Both the position numbers and the translations under genes were made by a program. A stretch of 64,000 bases of DNA, from positions 10,112,152 to 10,176,151 of the forward strand of contig JACTAT010000032.1 in assembly GCA_014526335.1 (NCBI GenBank), read 5' to 3'. How positions within the stretch are numbered: the stretch's first letter is position 1; each line of letters begins with the position of its first letter. Shown in pieces: positions 41,601-56,955 of this stretch. The notes under the pieces were generated by a model, which ran no database searches, was not told where the DNA came from, and was given only the letters and a program-made list of their open reading frames with translations. Source of the stretch: Chrysaora quinquecirrha. Its lineage: Eukaryota > Cnidaria > Scyphozoa > Semaeostomeae > Pelagiidae.

Positions 41601-44600
41601 GAATGGTCAGTTCAATCCAATCTTAATGTCTGTAGATTTCGAATTTAGCTTGGAAACACCCAGGAGCAGATCCAGACTACCTGAATTTTATGTTGACCAA
41701 TTTCCCGCTCACTATCATGTCTACCACTGAGTGTGTCTACCACTTAGAGTTAATGAACATACGGCGAATTTGTATGATTCAAAGCAACAACGATGCTGGT
41801 CAACTTCAGCTTTGCAAGATGAGTTTTAGCGCGAAAAAGTTTCATCTAGGCCTTGCAGTGATGGGCGTTTGCTTGTTGGAAATTGGGCGTTTCAATAAAG
41901 GAAAAAAGGGCATGGTCCAAGAATGTTCCCTGGATCTCCTCTCTAGACCTCCTAGCAGTTTTCAGATTTGACTGCATCTGCCCCTGAGATCTGCTTGGAG
42001 CTACTCTGACATCTGATCTCGTTATTTTCTAAAAGAAGGCAGGGTGCTTGTGGAATACTGTCTACTGTCACAAATCAATATGTTTACAGGGGAAGAATTT
42101 CCGCTGCTATAAACAAAGTAACAAAGTGCAATTGGTCCAAAAATTTTGGCAGGCATCGGTTGAAAACTATAGTTGAACTGGTGAACTACAAACTGTGGGG
42201 TTGCTCCCTACTTAGAAAATCAATTGTACTGATCTCTTTCGCAGTGAAAGACTGAAATGAAATATTTTGCATCCCACTGATGTTATTGAGGAGGCAGTCC
42301 CTTGATGTATAAATATATAGCGTTGTTGCTATTTCCATGATAATATATACAACAAAAAGTTCATAATTTTTTTGCCATATTACCTGATTCTTATGTTATA
42401 AAAGTATGACCACGAGGGATGGAGGGAATAATAGTGCCCCTCTCCACAACGAGGCTATCCAAAGAGAGTATAAAGAGCTTCTTGGTTGACGCTCAACAAC
42501 ATCCAACATCGCCCAATGGAAGATGAAATTAGCTAGGAAATCATTGCCTTCGAGAAAATGTCATGTCACATTGCAGTGGTATGGTATGGATTGACACAAC
42601 CGTTTGCAAAAGAATCAGTAGAACGGTCATGCTCAACGAAGTCCTCGAGTTTTGATGTCTAGTTCTCTTTCTGTTGTGTAAAAGTGTCGTATGTGAATTT
42701 TTTCTTATCATGGGCAGGGAGTTGTTAGAATTTGTTGTTGTGTATGTATCTGAAAGTACAGGTAATGCCACATCTTTTGCCGCATGTGACGGCAAAATTT
42801 CACTACGAGTAAGTAATATAGGCAGGAAATAACTTGTTGAGAGTGGCAGTTGACCGTTTTTTAGTGTTTTGGATAAAACTAGAAATGGGGATACCTTGCC
42901 GTGTGTGGCATCGCTGCTTCAGTAACAGCCTTACGTGCAGTCAAATCACTTAATGCTATTAAAAACGATGATGGAAGAAATTAAGGCATTACACAAAGTA
43001 AAATTTTTGTCGTTGTGTACTCTAATGCTAGAATTAAAGATTTTCGATTCATGGCAGATAATTGTCTTACCTGGAATTGCTTCTCGTTTATTGGTATTAG
43101 AAATCTAAATTTACTCCTCCGCTGAATAAACCCAGAAATTTAACTGGAAGTTATTTCTTGCTAATAAAAGCTTCTGATCTTTCTGTTTCTTCGTTCCTTT
43201 TCATATTTGCCTTTATCCTTGAAGATCAAAGTAATTTATTCGCCATCTGTTAGATGTTCCTGAGAAACCAAATGCTAAATAAATATCTCGATGAAAAAGC
43301 GTCGAAAGGTGTTGTCATGAACAACGTAGATGAAGTTGTGAAACTTAAAAGGTATTCAAACCTGTTTTCCTGCATCTTAAGAATCTACTTTTGTAGATGA
43401 TGTGAAATTAGCCGGTTTTCATTTCTATTGACCCTTTTACTTTGCGATTTAATGTATTTGGATTATTGATTTTTACCCAAACAGGAAGATGATTCAGTCG
43501 TTTTGTTTCAATCTGCAGAAGAGAATAGAACATCACTGCTTGCAGTTAGAAGTAATTTGTTTATGCCTTTCATTAGCACATAGCCCGTTTTTCGCAGCTT
43601 TTATTTAGCTTTAGATCCATTGTTGGACTGCTGATCAGTTGTAAATATATGCTGGAACATCAGAGCGTAGGAACTAAGCCACCTTGTTTAAGCTTTAAGT
43701 AATGTAACCCCGAAACTTCGAAAGAGTGCAAACTGTGTAAAGATAAACGCCAGCCACTCTATTCCAACGAGACCGGCTCAACTTATTTTCCTAATTTTTT
43801 CTTTTACTTTCCTAGATCGTTGAATATACCAATTGTCTTTCAGACCTTCTCGCCGAATTCCCTCGAACTAGGTAATATTTTGTCTCTACTGTTTTTTGTG
43901 TTTCTGAAAATCCTGCGTTGAAGTTGTATGTTCTTAACAAACAACTACTGTTTTCTATTCATATTTTATTGTTGTCACTTAATGCTGCAAAATAATCCTT
44001 ATGCTCAAAAAACAGAAAGAATGTATTTCTTAGAACAATCATCGAAAGTAAACATAAAGATTCTTATACTTTGAATCTGTTGCATTTTGGTTGTTCTTGG
44101 TCGCTCCCTTTTGCCCTTGCAAAAAAGGTGAAGCCGGCAATTTTGCACAACATCGTTGGGAGCTTGTTTGGCAAGCTTTCAAATCATTTTTTCTAGTGCA
44201 GAAAATATTATGAATATAGATAACTGCAAAAGTGAATTAGTAGGCATATTAAGCGGACACAAGAATCAAGCAGGAAAATTAAGCAAGGGTTCATTTCCTC
44301 CACTCATTAGAAAATCAAGTCTCAGAGTGAAAAGGCAAAGAAACATTTTCCCATTATTTCAATTCGGACAGCATTCGCTGTTGAACTTTTTGGGTTTTAA
44401 GTAGAATTTTGTTTTTGCAGACAAGGTAAAATTGGCAATTTTATACAACAGCGAGGAGAGGTTGTTTGGCAAGCTTTCAAAACATGTTTTCCAGTGGAGG
44501 AAATACTATGAATAAAGATAAAGATAAAGATAATGATAAAGATAACTGGAAAAGTGAATAAGTAGACTATGCATATCAAGCGAACACAAATATCAAGCAG

Positions 44601-46723
44601 CAAAATCAAGCAAGGGTTCATTTTCCTCCTATCATTAGAAAAATCAAGTCTTAGAGCTCAGAGTTAAAAGGCAAAGAAACATTTTCCCACTATTTCAATC
44701 GAATAGCATTCACCGTTGAACTTTTTTGGGTTTTTAATAGAATTTTTGCTCACCCATTCAGTCAGTCTCTAAGAGAGCAACAAGTAGGTCTTTTGTTGTT
44801 TCACAAAAATTGTCAATGAACTAATGGGTAAGTTTCAAATAATTTTAAAGTTGTGCACGAATCGTAGACAAAGTCCCCAAAAGCAATATCACGCGGAATG
44901 CAAACGATACTGTTATAATGTTATTAAAATTACTGTAAGATTTTGGCTGATATCTGTGATCCGGACTTCTCTATTTCACTATGTAAATGGATGTTGCTAT
45001 TGTGCAATGTTGCCGTTCTTGTTTGTAAAGAGTTGAACTCATTGAGAAGTTTCCTGCTTTGGATATGTGAATCATTCATTATCATTTGTCATTTTTTTTC
45101 ATTTTTAGGATTTCTTTATTTTAATCTTTTCTTAACATAATACTTTAGACATCCTTAATAAACCACACGCCAACGCCTCTATCTTATTTTCCATAAACCA
45201 TTCATATCCAAAAAACATCTTCTGAAAGAGGATGAACAAGATCTGAAAGGGCCTTACATTTGTGGCCGTTATTTTAACAATCTAGATATGCAAACAGTAA
45301 TGCCTAAATTGCCGAAATCAAGGGACAATTGCAATACCAACAAAACTAAAAATGAAAGATTAGGATTAAACTTGATTTTAAAGACAACAGAATTCATTAC
45401 AGTTAGAACATATGTTGCTTGTGAAGCAAGATAACTTTTCTTCGAAACAACATTATAATTGGGCAGGTGATGTATCCATGGATTATTGCAAAACTTTTTG
45501 ACTGTTCCAATATTTTGTGTCCATAATTTCAGAAGTGATTTGATTTTTCATTTGTGTGTCATAAAATTTTTCCTTGGATGTTTGGAAATATCATGGCCTA
45601 GTTGCTCATAGCTTCAGATCGTTTGGTACTAGTGTAGGACGAAATTCATATTTACCTAACTACATACCAATACATACCAATGTCTACATGCCTGCCTTAC
45701 TTTCCATCTACCTACCCAGATAGAAAATTATAATCTTTTCAGATTACCGCTGCCAAGCAAGTGCTTTGAGCTACTCCGAAGCACTTTTTATCACGCATCG
45801 CATGCATCCATGTAATTGGCAAATTTCCCAGTTGCATTGCAGTTTTGCTAGGGCAATGCTTTTAGCCTTAGCAATATCCCTAAAATTGAAAATACTCTTT
45901 TTTCGACTCCTGCCTCTACATCAAATTATATAACATCGTCTAAAGTTCTAAAACAGTATACATCGATTTGAATTTTATAGAGACAGCCATTTTTGTTTTG
46001 GAAGTGAAGATTGTAATAGCAAAGAAGACGACAAAATTGAGTTTGGAGAAGATTTGACGTAAGTTTGGTCACATTCTGTATATGTCTTATCAAGTTCAAA
46101 AACCCGTGTTGCTATTTTGGATTGGTTTCCTCCCTCCCCGAGGCTTATTAGCTATGACATTTGCAGCTTGGAATATGAAAAGTGGAAGCGACCGTGACGT
46201 TTTGTCTTTGCATCACACACCTACTTGATAAACAGACCACATTGAGCGTATGGTCAACATTAAAAAGCATTTTACCACATTGAAGCACTGTACCTCTAGA
46301 CACCATAGAGATATAAACGATTGTGAAAAGAGAAAATTCAATCCAATTTGTCCAATAAGCATTGGACAAATTCGTACAATGCACTCCTAATGAACCACGT
46401 TACAATGACAGGCTTGGTGTTTAGTGTTGCTGAATGAAATATTCTTTTTGACAAAATAAAACGCATCGGAATCGAAGAGTTGAACGGGTGATGATCTCAA
46501 AAAATTTCATCACTTAAATCGAGCAAATTACACAACTTCCTATCAAATATTTCTGGTAATATAAGCGGTACAAATTCACGCGACTTGTTCAAATTTCGAT
46601 TTGGACTGCTGTCGGCAAATTTGAGGTCAAATCTTATACCAAACTAAATTTTATGTGAATGAAAATAGATAATTCCAATATAAAAGGCGCGCAGTGATCT
46701 GGACATCGTTGTGGGGAGTCGTC

Positions 46724-46785
<62 letters not shown>

Positions 46786-49700
46786 CGAATATTTATACAG
46801 GATAGCCTATCAGCATATTGAAATGCTGTTATCTTAAGGGTCCTGTCATGAAAGTAAGAGTTAAAAAAAGGTGCGCAGTGATCTGACTTTTTTAGTTCAC
46901 CGAAGTGCAAAAATCTCCCTTCGCACTAACTGAATTTTCGCAGATGACGATGTTTTTCCTCGACATCGTCGAAGAATTACATAAAGTACCCGCAAGGTCT
47001 GCAGAAAAATCTTTTCCTACCCTGGTTATTTTACTACACACTCTCAAGAAAATTTATACAAAATCTACTCAAAATTAGCTTAAACAATTAATATTCTAAT
47101 TAACGAAGACTCTCAGCATCATTGAAATTTATTTCTTGGGGTAAACAAAGTCAATAGGCGTAATCGCCGGAATCAGCACGTGTAGAGTTAATTGGGTTAA
47201 TAAGCTTGAGGGGTTGACTTCCTAAAATCCCATTTCAACGTCTTCACTTTATTTTTTATTTGCCGACGTCAGTGCAAAATGCCATCAAGACGTCATCAAT
47301 TCCGTCACTCTCGTCCAACTTTATCAAGGATTTAAATGCCTATTTTCGGATTGTCCATACTTCAGAGTCCTGGAAACGTGCTTTTGTTTGCATATTTATC
47401 CTATTATCCTAAGCACAAGTTGCAAAAGCCTGTAAGCAGGCCTTGTAAGCAAGGTTCGCTAAAACATTTTGCACTCTACGACGTCATTGTAACATCACAA
47501 TTAAACAACTTTCCAAATCTGCATATTGGTATGTTTGGTGTTATTCCGCCATTACACAAGCTATCACGCCCTAGCAGTATATGAAAGGCATTTTACAAGG
47601 AGTTTATGACCAGTTAGAAAAACACACCCGTCATAAATGACAGATCGAATAGATTCCATATTGATAAGGAAAGTAAAATACTTTTATTGTTCCGTTTGTA
47701 GATTGTCGTCTGTCTGACCAGCGACAAAACATTTTCCATCGGCACCACTTAGGGAAGGTATACAAAAAAATAAGACTGGAAGAATAGCTTTATACTAGAA
47801 AACCCAATGCAATCGATATGAGTTCATACTCAAGTGTCTATTACCCTTTTTGCTTGCTTCTTTAAGCCTGGTTTCCAATTCGACGCAAGGATCGCTGGAT
47901 CGCTAGGATCGCACACAATTGTGACCAGCAATCACCAGCGATTCTTGCGTCAAGAAGTTTCCATTCATCGTAAGGATCGCACGTTTTTGATACTTTGGCG
48001 CGAAATTAAATTTCTTAAAATGACGACATCAGGGCGCCAAAATCAACTTCTCAAAATTCTGTAATCACGATCGAATTTATTATATACACAGTGGTACTTC
48101 TGTACTTCTTCCACAAAGGCATGATTCTCGGGATTATCAAACGCCATTTTGCCAGTAAATGTGGAAGGGAGGCCTCGATCTCGAATCTACTGAACTAGAA
48201 AGAGAGGCCTCGATCGCTGAAATTCATGTTGACTTGGTTTCCACTGAAAAGTCTCTCGACGCAAGTATCGCTGCGATCGCAGAGATAGAAATTTTTCTAT
48301 CTCGAACGCAACGATCGCTGGCAACGCAACGATCGCTACCGAATTGAAAAAGTAGTTTCCATTTCGACGCAAGGATCGCTGGTCACGAATTCGTGCGATC
48401 GAGCGATCCTTGCGTCGAAATGGAAACCAGGCTTTACTGAACATTTCGATAAGCATCTTTTTTGTTATCAGTGTTTTGTTGTTATAATTTTGTTCTTAAT
48501 TCCTTTGGTATTTGTAACAGGCAATTTAAAAAGAGGCCTCCCTGTTTGTTGTCAGATGATGGAAAACAGTTGCTAAACTTGTGGTTTATTCCACATTACA
48601 AACAGGTACGTTAATTTACTTATCTAATGTTGACTCTGAATAAGGGTGAGACGTTGTGTGGTCTTTATCAATCTCGGTTTTTTCGTCACAGGATTATAGC
48701 TTCATTACCACAAGGGGTGATTGCAGATGTGGTAGTTTAAAATATAACCCTGATTTAATGTGTAATATGTTTCAGCCGTATTGATAGTCTAGGGATGCGA
48801 GTCTATCAGTAGCTGTGTTTCCACATAAGCACGTATTCTGAGAAAATCGACATCACTCTTGCGTTTTCTAATCTTCACTTTTCAGTCGAAAAATTTTAGT
48901 TAGATCAATGAGTACCCGGTTTGAAGTACAATCTGAATTGAAGAATTTTATTATTTTTGGATGTTTACTTACTTTTTAAAAATATGCATAAGAAACCCTT
49001 GCGTGATGTGGTTCAAAAATTCTAGGAGAAATAAGCATTGAATAGTATTATATGATTATATGACAAATTAATGCCCTTTTCAAAAGTTCTTAACGCTAAT
49101 TAGATAAATGAGATGTTGCTAGAAAAATAAATTCTTAACTTCCTTTTTCTTATTGAGTAGGTTTTATGCATCGGAGAGAGTTCACGTGAAATCGACCTCG
49201 CCAATGTTCTTTCCCCTATGCTGGTAAGTACACTGTAAAATCAATCTATAAAGCTTTTAGGAGGTCAGAGTTGTCCAACAGAATGCCTCATTTCAGACAG
49301 AGATTAGTTCCCTCGGTACTTTTGGACAAGCCCCTATTTGGTCTATATCAATGAGTCGAATGATTGTAGAAGAACAGGAGATGAATATGAATGATATCCT
49401 TTTATTTCGATTTAATATCATTCAAATTTCTTTTGCCTTTAATTTCATAACTTTCTGTATACCTGCCAATTAATCAATTTTTACCCGAACCATCTTAAAA
49501 CATGTCGCATTTTGATTTTCCAATTCCCAATCGTCAACCAAATGCTTGTTTCGCCTTCTTGTTCTCTCTGGCTACAAATCGGCAAAGATGCATTTATCAA
49601 GCACTTCCAAAGTCTTACGAAGCCTAATTTTGGAATTTTTGCATATTGTGTACATGGTTGCACGGAAATTTTATCAAATTGAAAATGTTGAAAGAAGTGT

Positions 49701-52700
49701 ACTAAATGTTTGAAAACTATTAGATATGATTCTTTTAATTTTAGAAACTAATCGCAGTTTTGCACGATATTTGTCAGTTCCTGTGTGCTCATGCGAAACT
49801 TGGAAGCTCTGCCGCCAGAATGGGATCTAAGAAACTTGAATTCTCTTGTGTAACAGCAGACTGGGGTGGAACAGAAGGAATAGGTACGCTGAATATTTCA
49901 TTACGAATGATTACTTCTGTTCACGTACACAATGAAAACCATATTAAATTTTAACTTCTTTTCATAATAGGTGCTGAACTGCGAGAAATTCAAAACCAGA
50001 TCAACAATTTGGAAAATCCGTCCAGTCCTGAATTGGTAATACAACGGCAACCTTTTTTAGTTATATATCACAACCATGCCTAAGAGCTTATTGAGAAGGC
50101 AAACCTGATGGTTGCCTTTGTTGCTAATTTTTATAGCGTTATATGAGTTATGTAGATCAAGCAGACAAACTTCTCAGATTGCTGCTCTTTTAGCTTTCTA
50201 TGCTATTTGTCTCCTTCTTTATTTTCACAAAAAAGAAAAGAAACATCCTCCTGTTAAATTCTCCCTCTCCAGGATAATACCAAAAGCCAAAACCCTGTCA
50301 GGAAGTTGGGCGTTTGTGCATCAGCCGAATGAGATGGCCTCCAAAGGGCTTCTGGAGCGTATGCATTACCCTTATATGGCCCTTGGTCCTCTAGCCTATA
50401 AGCCCCTAAGTGGCCCTTAAAATCACTGACTGGGACAAAGAAAGAATTTCCGGCCCACAGCATACACCCCTTCTGACCCCGGCCCTCAAGCATCTGCTAC
50501 CAGTTAACTGCCTGACCACAACAAACACTTTATAGTCGCTGGCTAATGCACCTTGCTCACCACTGAAGGAAGTGGCAAACGAGAGGAGTAGTAGGAGAAA
50601 ACAAAGGTTGAAGATGTCTTGAAAAGACGAATTGGCAGAATAAGCACTATCCAAGGGGAGGGAAGAGCAACTTGAAACGACTGTACACCGAGCACTGATG
50701 ATGATGAGGTTTGCCTCGTGCTTGCCAATTTATCTATTCTATCATCCGGGACATTGACCCCAAGCATGTGCCCTTCCCATCATCCATAGCAGGATCCGTT
50801 CCGGGGGTAAATAACTGAGATTTAAACCTCTGGCTTAAATATATATTTAAACCTTTCATTGATTATATAGAATTAGTTTAATTTTTTCGATCTCTGGCAT
50901 TCTCGTTGCTCAATAGGTGATCGAATTTTTGACCATGAAGCGAGACGTGATGTATTTAGAATTTGATGTAGCAATTTCCAAATCTGTTCGAAGAACCTTC
51001 CTGTTGACTGGAAATGAAAAGGCGTACCAGGTAAGTGCCTTTGTTAGTTAGCAACTGCCTGAAAAGTAATATGAACCATAGTCAATAGAATAAACATTGG
51101 TTGGGAAGCCTATAGTTGTAAGTTATTGTTCGTTTTATTTCAGTCACGTGATCAAAAGATGTGCATTGTGACGCCTTGACAACATAGAATATACTGTGAA
51201 ACTATTAGTAAAACGACAAGTGCTACGTTGTTTCGACTTTTGCTTTGATATTGAAGAATACTACTAAATTTTTTGTTTATTAAATAGCAAATGGCATCAA
51301 GAGAACATTACGTAAGAACATGCCTTAGAAAAGGAAAACCAAATGCAAATCATGAAATGCAAATCCAAAATGCCCGGGAGGTACAGTACTGTTCTTTATT
51401 TAATTTCGCTACAGCTATATGCTGCTCATATGGGTGGGTTTTACCAAGGAAATTCTCAAAACATGGGTGTATTTCCTACCTAAGCCCATGTAAGAAGGCG
51501 GGAAAGCGGAGATAATTAATAAAACGTTTATTTTTGGGTCAAATAGCATTAATATCGCGCAGCAGATACTATTACGAAAGTGAAGATGAGGCCTGAAAAG
51601 TCTTATTACTCTAATATTTCACTTATATTCCCTATAATAAGGAGTATGTGTTTAAACTTTTAGTGGGTCTTGGTGGGTTTGTAAAATCTCGGCGACACAT
51701 TTCGGCCCATCTACAAGTGGTGTTATTCACCCCACCCCAGAGCAGAAGATGGGGGAAGAAATTCATTATAAATCAAACAACTATTCTATCATTTTTTAGC
51801 CAGGGTTGTTTTCGTCAGGCCCGGAAAAATACACAACTCGCTTAATGCCACAATGAGGTAAAACAGGTAAAACGTCACGTCGTATCTAAAACGAATTTTC
51901 GCATGTTTTTTTATCAAGACTTCAAGACTTTTTTTGTTAGTTTTATCTATTCCAGTAACACTGTTTGTTCGCATTCGAAGTTCGCGTTGTGTTAGGCCGT
52001 TCTCGAAAATTTGCAGAAATGAATTTTTAGGTGAGATCTTCAAAAAGTACAAACAAGTTGGACTTGTTGTTGGACGCATGTATTTGCGAATATAAGCTAG
52101 CTTTTAAAATGTTTCCATCCTTTTCCCGGTAGGTACTTTTACTCCAAAACACTATGCGAATATCGAGAAAAATAAAGTAATTGCGGTCCCAACAAGTCAA
52201 GATTTTTATCCGCTAAAAGTGTATTAATTGTGTGACACCGAACCACGAAAAGTGCAGAAAATTGTAGATAAACTGACAAAAAATAAGGTGGTTGTTTTGC
52301 TTAATTTTTCAGGAGGCTAATGTCGAGGTATTTTTACAAATTCAAATACCAGTATTCTGAACCCATAACCGGGATCACCTCGGTGACTGAGCACTGCGGA
52401 ACAGCGGAGTTATTCGAAGGTTAAATTGTGTTATGAGGTTCTAAAGAACTGTTTTTAATTATTTCCAAAATTCCGATGCATCTTTATCTTCTATAAGTAC
52501 AAAAATCTGCATGTATTAAAGTATATTTTTTTAGCATATCGATGTTCTAGAAAATGCATTTCACTGTCATTACCATTGGTTTTACATTTTGCCGGTGTTG
52601 CTTAGGCGTCTCAATGCACGGTTGCTGATAACGTGAAAACTTTTTCACACTGATTCTACGTGCGAACAATAGACCGAAGCAATAGGCTTCCAGACCAGTT

Positions 52701-55700
52701 ATTATTCTATTGACTATGTATGAACATTGCTGTCCTAATTATTTTCTTTCGATAGTCCGTTCTTTGCTTTCCATTTTTATGAATATTTTTCAGCTAGTTG
52801 CTAATGCTTTTTGCTTTTTAAGGCAAAAACGCCCCCAACCAGCCAAACATTTTAGGATAACTCAAAAAGCGGAAAAGAACTACACAGTAAAACAAATCGA
52901 CCCTATATCAACTTAATCCCCAAACTAACCACAAATCGACCCTATTCTATCCCTAAACTGTCCTCATCCCTACATCGCCCCGAAATTGTGCCGAAGTTAT
53001 TATTTCCCTAAAGCTCCGGCCAAACGTACTGAACATGTTCACTGAACTTATCCCAACATTGTTCAGTGTTGTTCAGTATCGGTGGCCAAATGCGTTGCAC
53101 ATTCTGGTGAATTTTTCATCGATTGTAATATGTTGTTTTTTTATTGAAAATATATATGTATATGGCGAAAATTGATCGAATCTCTAGTGGTATATCTGGA
53201 ATAATAGAAAATAGGGGGTAACGCTTTTGTAATGTCCATAATTTTTATGGATGGTTTAGAGACAATTTAGTGACAGTAAGCATCCAATAACAATGGCCTC
53301 TCCGAAAGAAATAACTTGAAAATTTATGGACAAATTAAAAGCTTTTGCCTCAACTCAGATCAATGGTATCTTAAAAAAACGCTTATTTAAAGCATTCATA
53401 TTTATTTCGTATATTTCGTTTATAAGTCTTAAATGCAAGGGGAATGTCAATAATTTCTGACTAAGAGCAAAGTATTACATGGTTTCTGTCGTAAAAGTTC
53501 GACCTTTTTAAAATTATGTGAGCTGTCTCAGCAATAAGGCATATTTTTCTAAATGCTCTGGAGTACCGAATAATCGAGGGTAGGCAATAAGCAGAGTCGG
53601 ATTGCAATGTGATTTTTTTTTTTTTATTCAAGAACATCTCCAACTGCATGCTATTTGCCATGAAAGATCTCTGCAACGAAAGCAGGTATGGTCAAGAGTG
53701 GAATGGTTAAGATCATAATATCAGAGCGTGTTATCTGCTTGTTTCCTCTTTATTGCCAAATATATTTGAATTATTTCAATTTGAATTTTGTCATATTATT
53801 TTGAATAATATCATTTTTTCTAGTCCTTCCCTATATGGTTCTGGCTTTCCTTTGCCTGAACCCTTGAAAGCGAAAGAAAGAATTTCTTCAGAAATTTTTC
53901 CGTGGAGGACATTTCTTGCTCGGTAATATCACAAACTAGTTTGAATGATGATCGACATTGCAGCGTAGATAACTCTTTTCTTTTAGCAAAGAACTCATTA
54001 CATTTTCTGAAACCACTTTCCTTATTTCTCGCCAGTATATATACGTTGGTATTTCTCTGATGCAAACTCTTCTTCATTCGGCACTTATGATCCATTCTAA
54101 AAGTTAGCTTGATGTTGAATAAAAAATGGGAATTCAAAGTCAAACAAAAAAGGCCATAACTTGTGCTTTGCTGCTTCCAATTATTGGTTAATATTTAGCA
54201 TTCTAAAATTTCTACCATGAGTTCAAAAGGAATGCGTACCTATAACATAAAGAAGTGTGTCTATTAATGAAATTACGTCCTGTGTGACGTCTGGTACGTT
54301 AGTTCGCAAGTTACAGAGATGAAAAGATAAGATAAAACAACATGTTGAAACTAACATTCGTCAACGCAACTTCCGGCGAAGAGAGCAACCACCCCGCAAT
54401 CCCAAAAGAGCCTACCCTTCTGCCATAGGACAGCAGATTGCGCAGAAAATTGCGCAGAAAATTGCGAAGAAAATTGTTCGATTGATTGGCAAGCAAGATC
54501 TTTGTTTCGTTAAATTATTTGGATTTTCTCCACATCGAAACAAAAATGCCGGGTCTGTGTAGACATAAAGAATTCGTTGTCTCACTTTGACTTTCCAAAT
54601 TATTCTTTTTGTCTCCCCGCTGTGTTTCGCGAGCTGATCGTTGTTGTGAAATTGATGCATTTCGATCTGCATCTGGATATAAATTCCACTTTATTGTTTC
54701 AATCTGTTTCTGACGTTGTTATCAAGTATGCCCTATGATTTATCCGCTCTTTCTCGCAATAATTTACTTACGCACCAACGCTTGAGACCATTCTTTTTTC
54801 CAGACATGGTCCTTTCTCTCTGCTCAGAAAGCCTTTTTACAACATTGGTCTTAATATGCAGACTTGCCTTGTTGGACTTGATGACGTGGACAGGTTATAT
54901 TATATTTTTACGTTTCCTAAGTTATTATTCAATCATAATGCAACTTTTTTGTATTTTATTGTGTTAATCGGCACAATTATATGTTCGATGATTATGGATT
55001 TGCTTAGGCCTTTTAATTTATTCATTTCATTTCATTTTTTTCGTATAATGTTTAATCTACCTTCCTGCATCTATTTGTTGATTTGTTGATTTTATATTGA
55101 TTGTAACTTCTGGTTTTAGACATGTTGTAAATGGTGAAATTCTAAGTCTTTCATTGTTGCTTGAAGATGTCTTATTGTTCGGCCAACCTGATATGACATT
55201 TGTTCACGGTGACGATGACTCGACTGGAAATCAAAGAGCCAGCTCTGGTGCAGAAAGTTTTGTAGCTAGTGCAAGGTATTTTTAATTGAGGAGATAAGTT
55301 TCGTAATTGAATGAATATTACGCAGCACTTATAGAATGAAACCTTATCAGATGCATCGTTCTTTCTATAGTTTTGAACATACTGCAGCCCTGCCATCTAC
55401 AGAGACGACCAGCAGAATTTTATCCTTGCGAGATAATCCACTCAAGTCGGTGGAATTTCTTCGCGACTTCCTTCTCCTGTATTCCAGATTAGAGAAGTCA
55501 AAAGATGAATGGGGATGCAGAAAGCTTGGAGTGCTCATGCTTAATTCGACAAAATCATATCGCAGTTTTGCGTAAGCTTTTATACCTTAAATTATCTATT
55601 AAACAGGTATTAATGCAAAAATACCCCTATCAAATTGTTAGCCCAATTGTACTAACCAACAAGGCACATGCAATGTCATATTTATGTTATGCTTTGATCT

Positions 55701-56917
55701 CTTTTTTACAGAACATTGTATAAAAGCGAAGTATTGCAGCTCGTTTATAAGCAAATTGAAGCATCTCGAGGAGAGGTAAAGAAAGCTCAATGTGTGGCTC
55801 AGTATGACATAAAATAACTGATCTCGTTAGTTGTATTTTTTGTTAGCTATGATGCATTGAAATGTTCTAAATTTTTAATTGTTTCAGGAAGACGACTACA
55901 GCAAAATTAATATCATAGACGACAACGAGCCCTTAATTTTTCCCGAATATGTTGGAGACTATGAGCTCAAGGCTCGACAAGTAAGTTACTTTTATACATA
56001 GACAGGGTTTTTACCGCAATAATCCAGCAAAGAGGGTTATCTAGGGTTTTCAAATTGAAATCTACTAAAAAAGGTCGGATAACACGAATCCAGGATGGGA
56101 TATCTTAAAAACAGGGAGCGGGGAGCGGGGAGTGGGGAGCGGAGCGGAGAATGATATTTTATTTCTTTCATAAGGAAACACCACTAAGCATGCGCAAGTC
56201 ACTTCTCATCAAGAAAGAGTAGGGCTGTCCAAAGGCAATATTTTTACCAACGTATAAGCACTTGTACTGTGAAACTGCGAATGGCTCATTAAATCAGTTA
56301 TCGTTTACACGTTTTTTTATAAGAAACCGGTTTATAAGAAACCTAGAACTAGACACGCCGAAAGCTAAGAAACTTTTAGAACTAGGAGGAAGAAGTTGAG
56401 AAACTGTAGAAATTTTTGCGTCCGTTTTCCAACATACTGATTCACATTTGTGGAGGTAGTAATTAGTTCTCACGCATTTCCGTGCAATTCCTCGCACCAG
56501 CGTGGCTAATTCTGTGCGATTTCTCGCATCTGTGAGCAATACTGGTTTCCGTGTATCTCACAGAAGCTATTTTGTCGTTTTTACTGCAATTTATTTCAAT
56601 TCATTAAGAAACTGTTAAGAAACTTTTGGAACTAAAATTAGGCAAAAAATTAAGAAACTTTTAGAACTAGGCCCCGAGCTAGGTTTCTTATAAAAAAAAC
56701 GTGTATTTGATTGTACCTTACTACATGGATAACCGTGGTAATTCTAGAGCTAATACATGCGAAAAGTCCCGACTTCTGGAAGGGATGTATTTAGTCTTTA
56801 TCCTAGTTCTAACCATAAACGATGCCGACTAAGGATCAACGGGCATTATTTTATGACCCCATTGGCACCTTATGGGAAACCAAAGTTTTTGGGTTCCGGG
56901 GGAAGTATGGTCGCAAA

Positions 56918-56955
<38 letters not shown>

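Noticed and set aside
46644..46910. Poly-isoleucine open frame on the minus strand
   Set aside because: It is produced by the AAT microsatellite.
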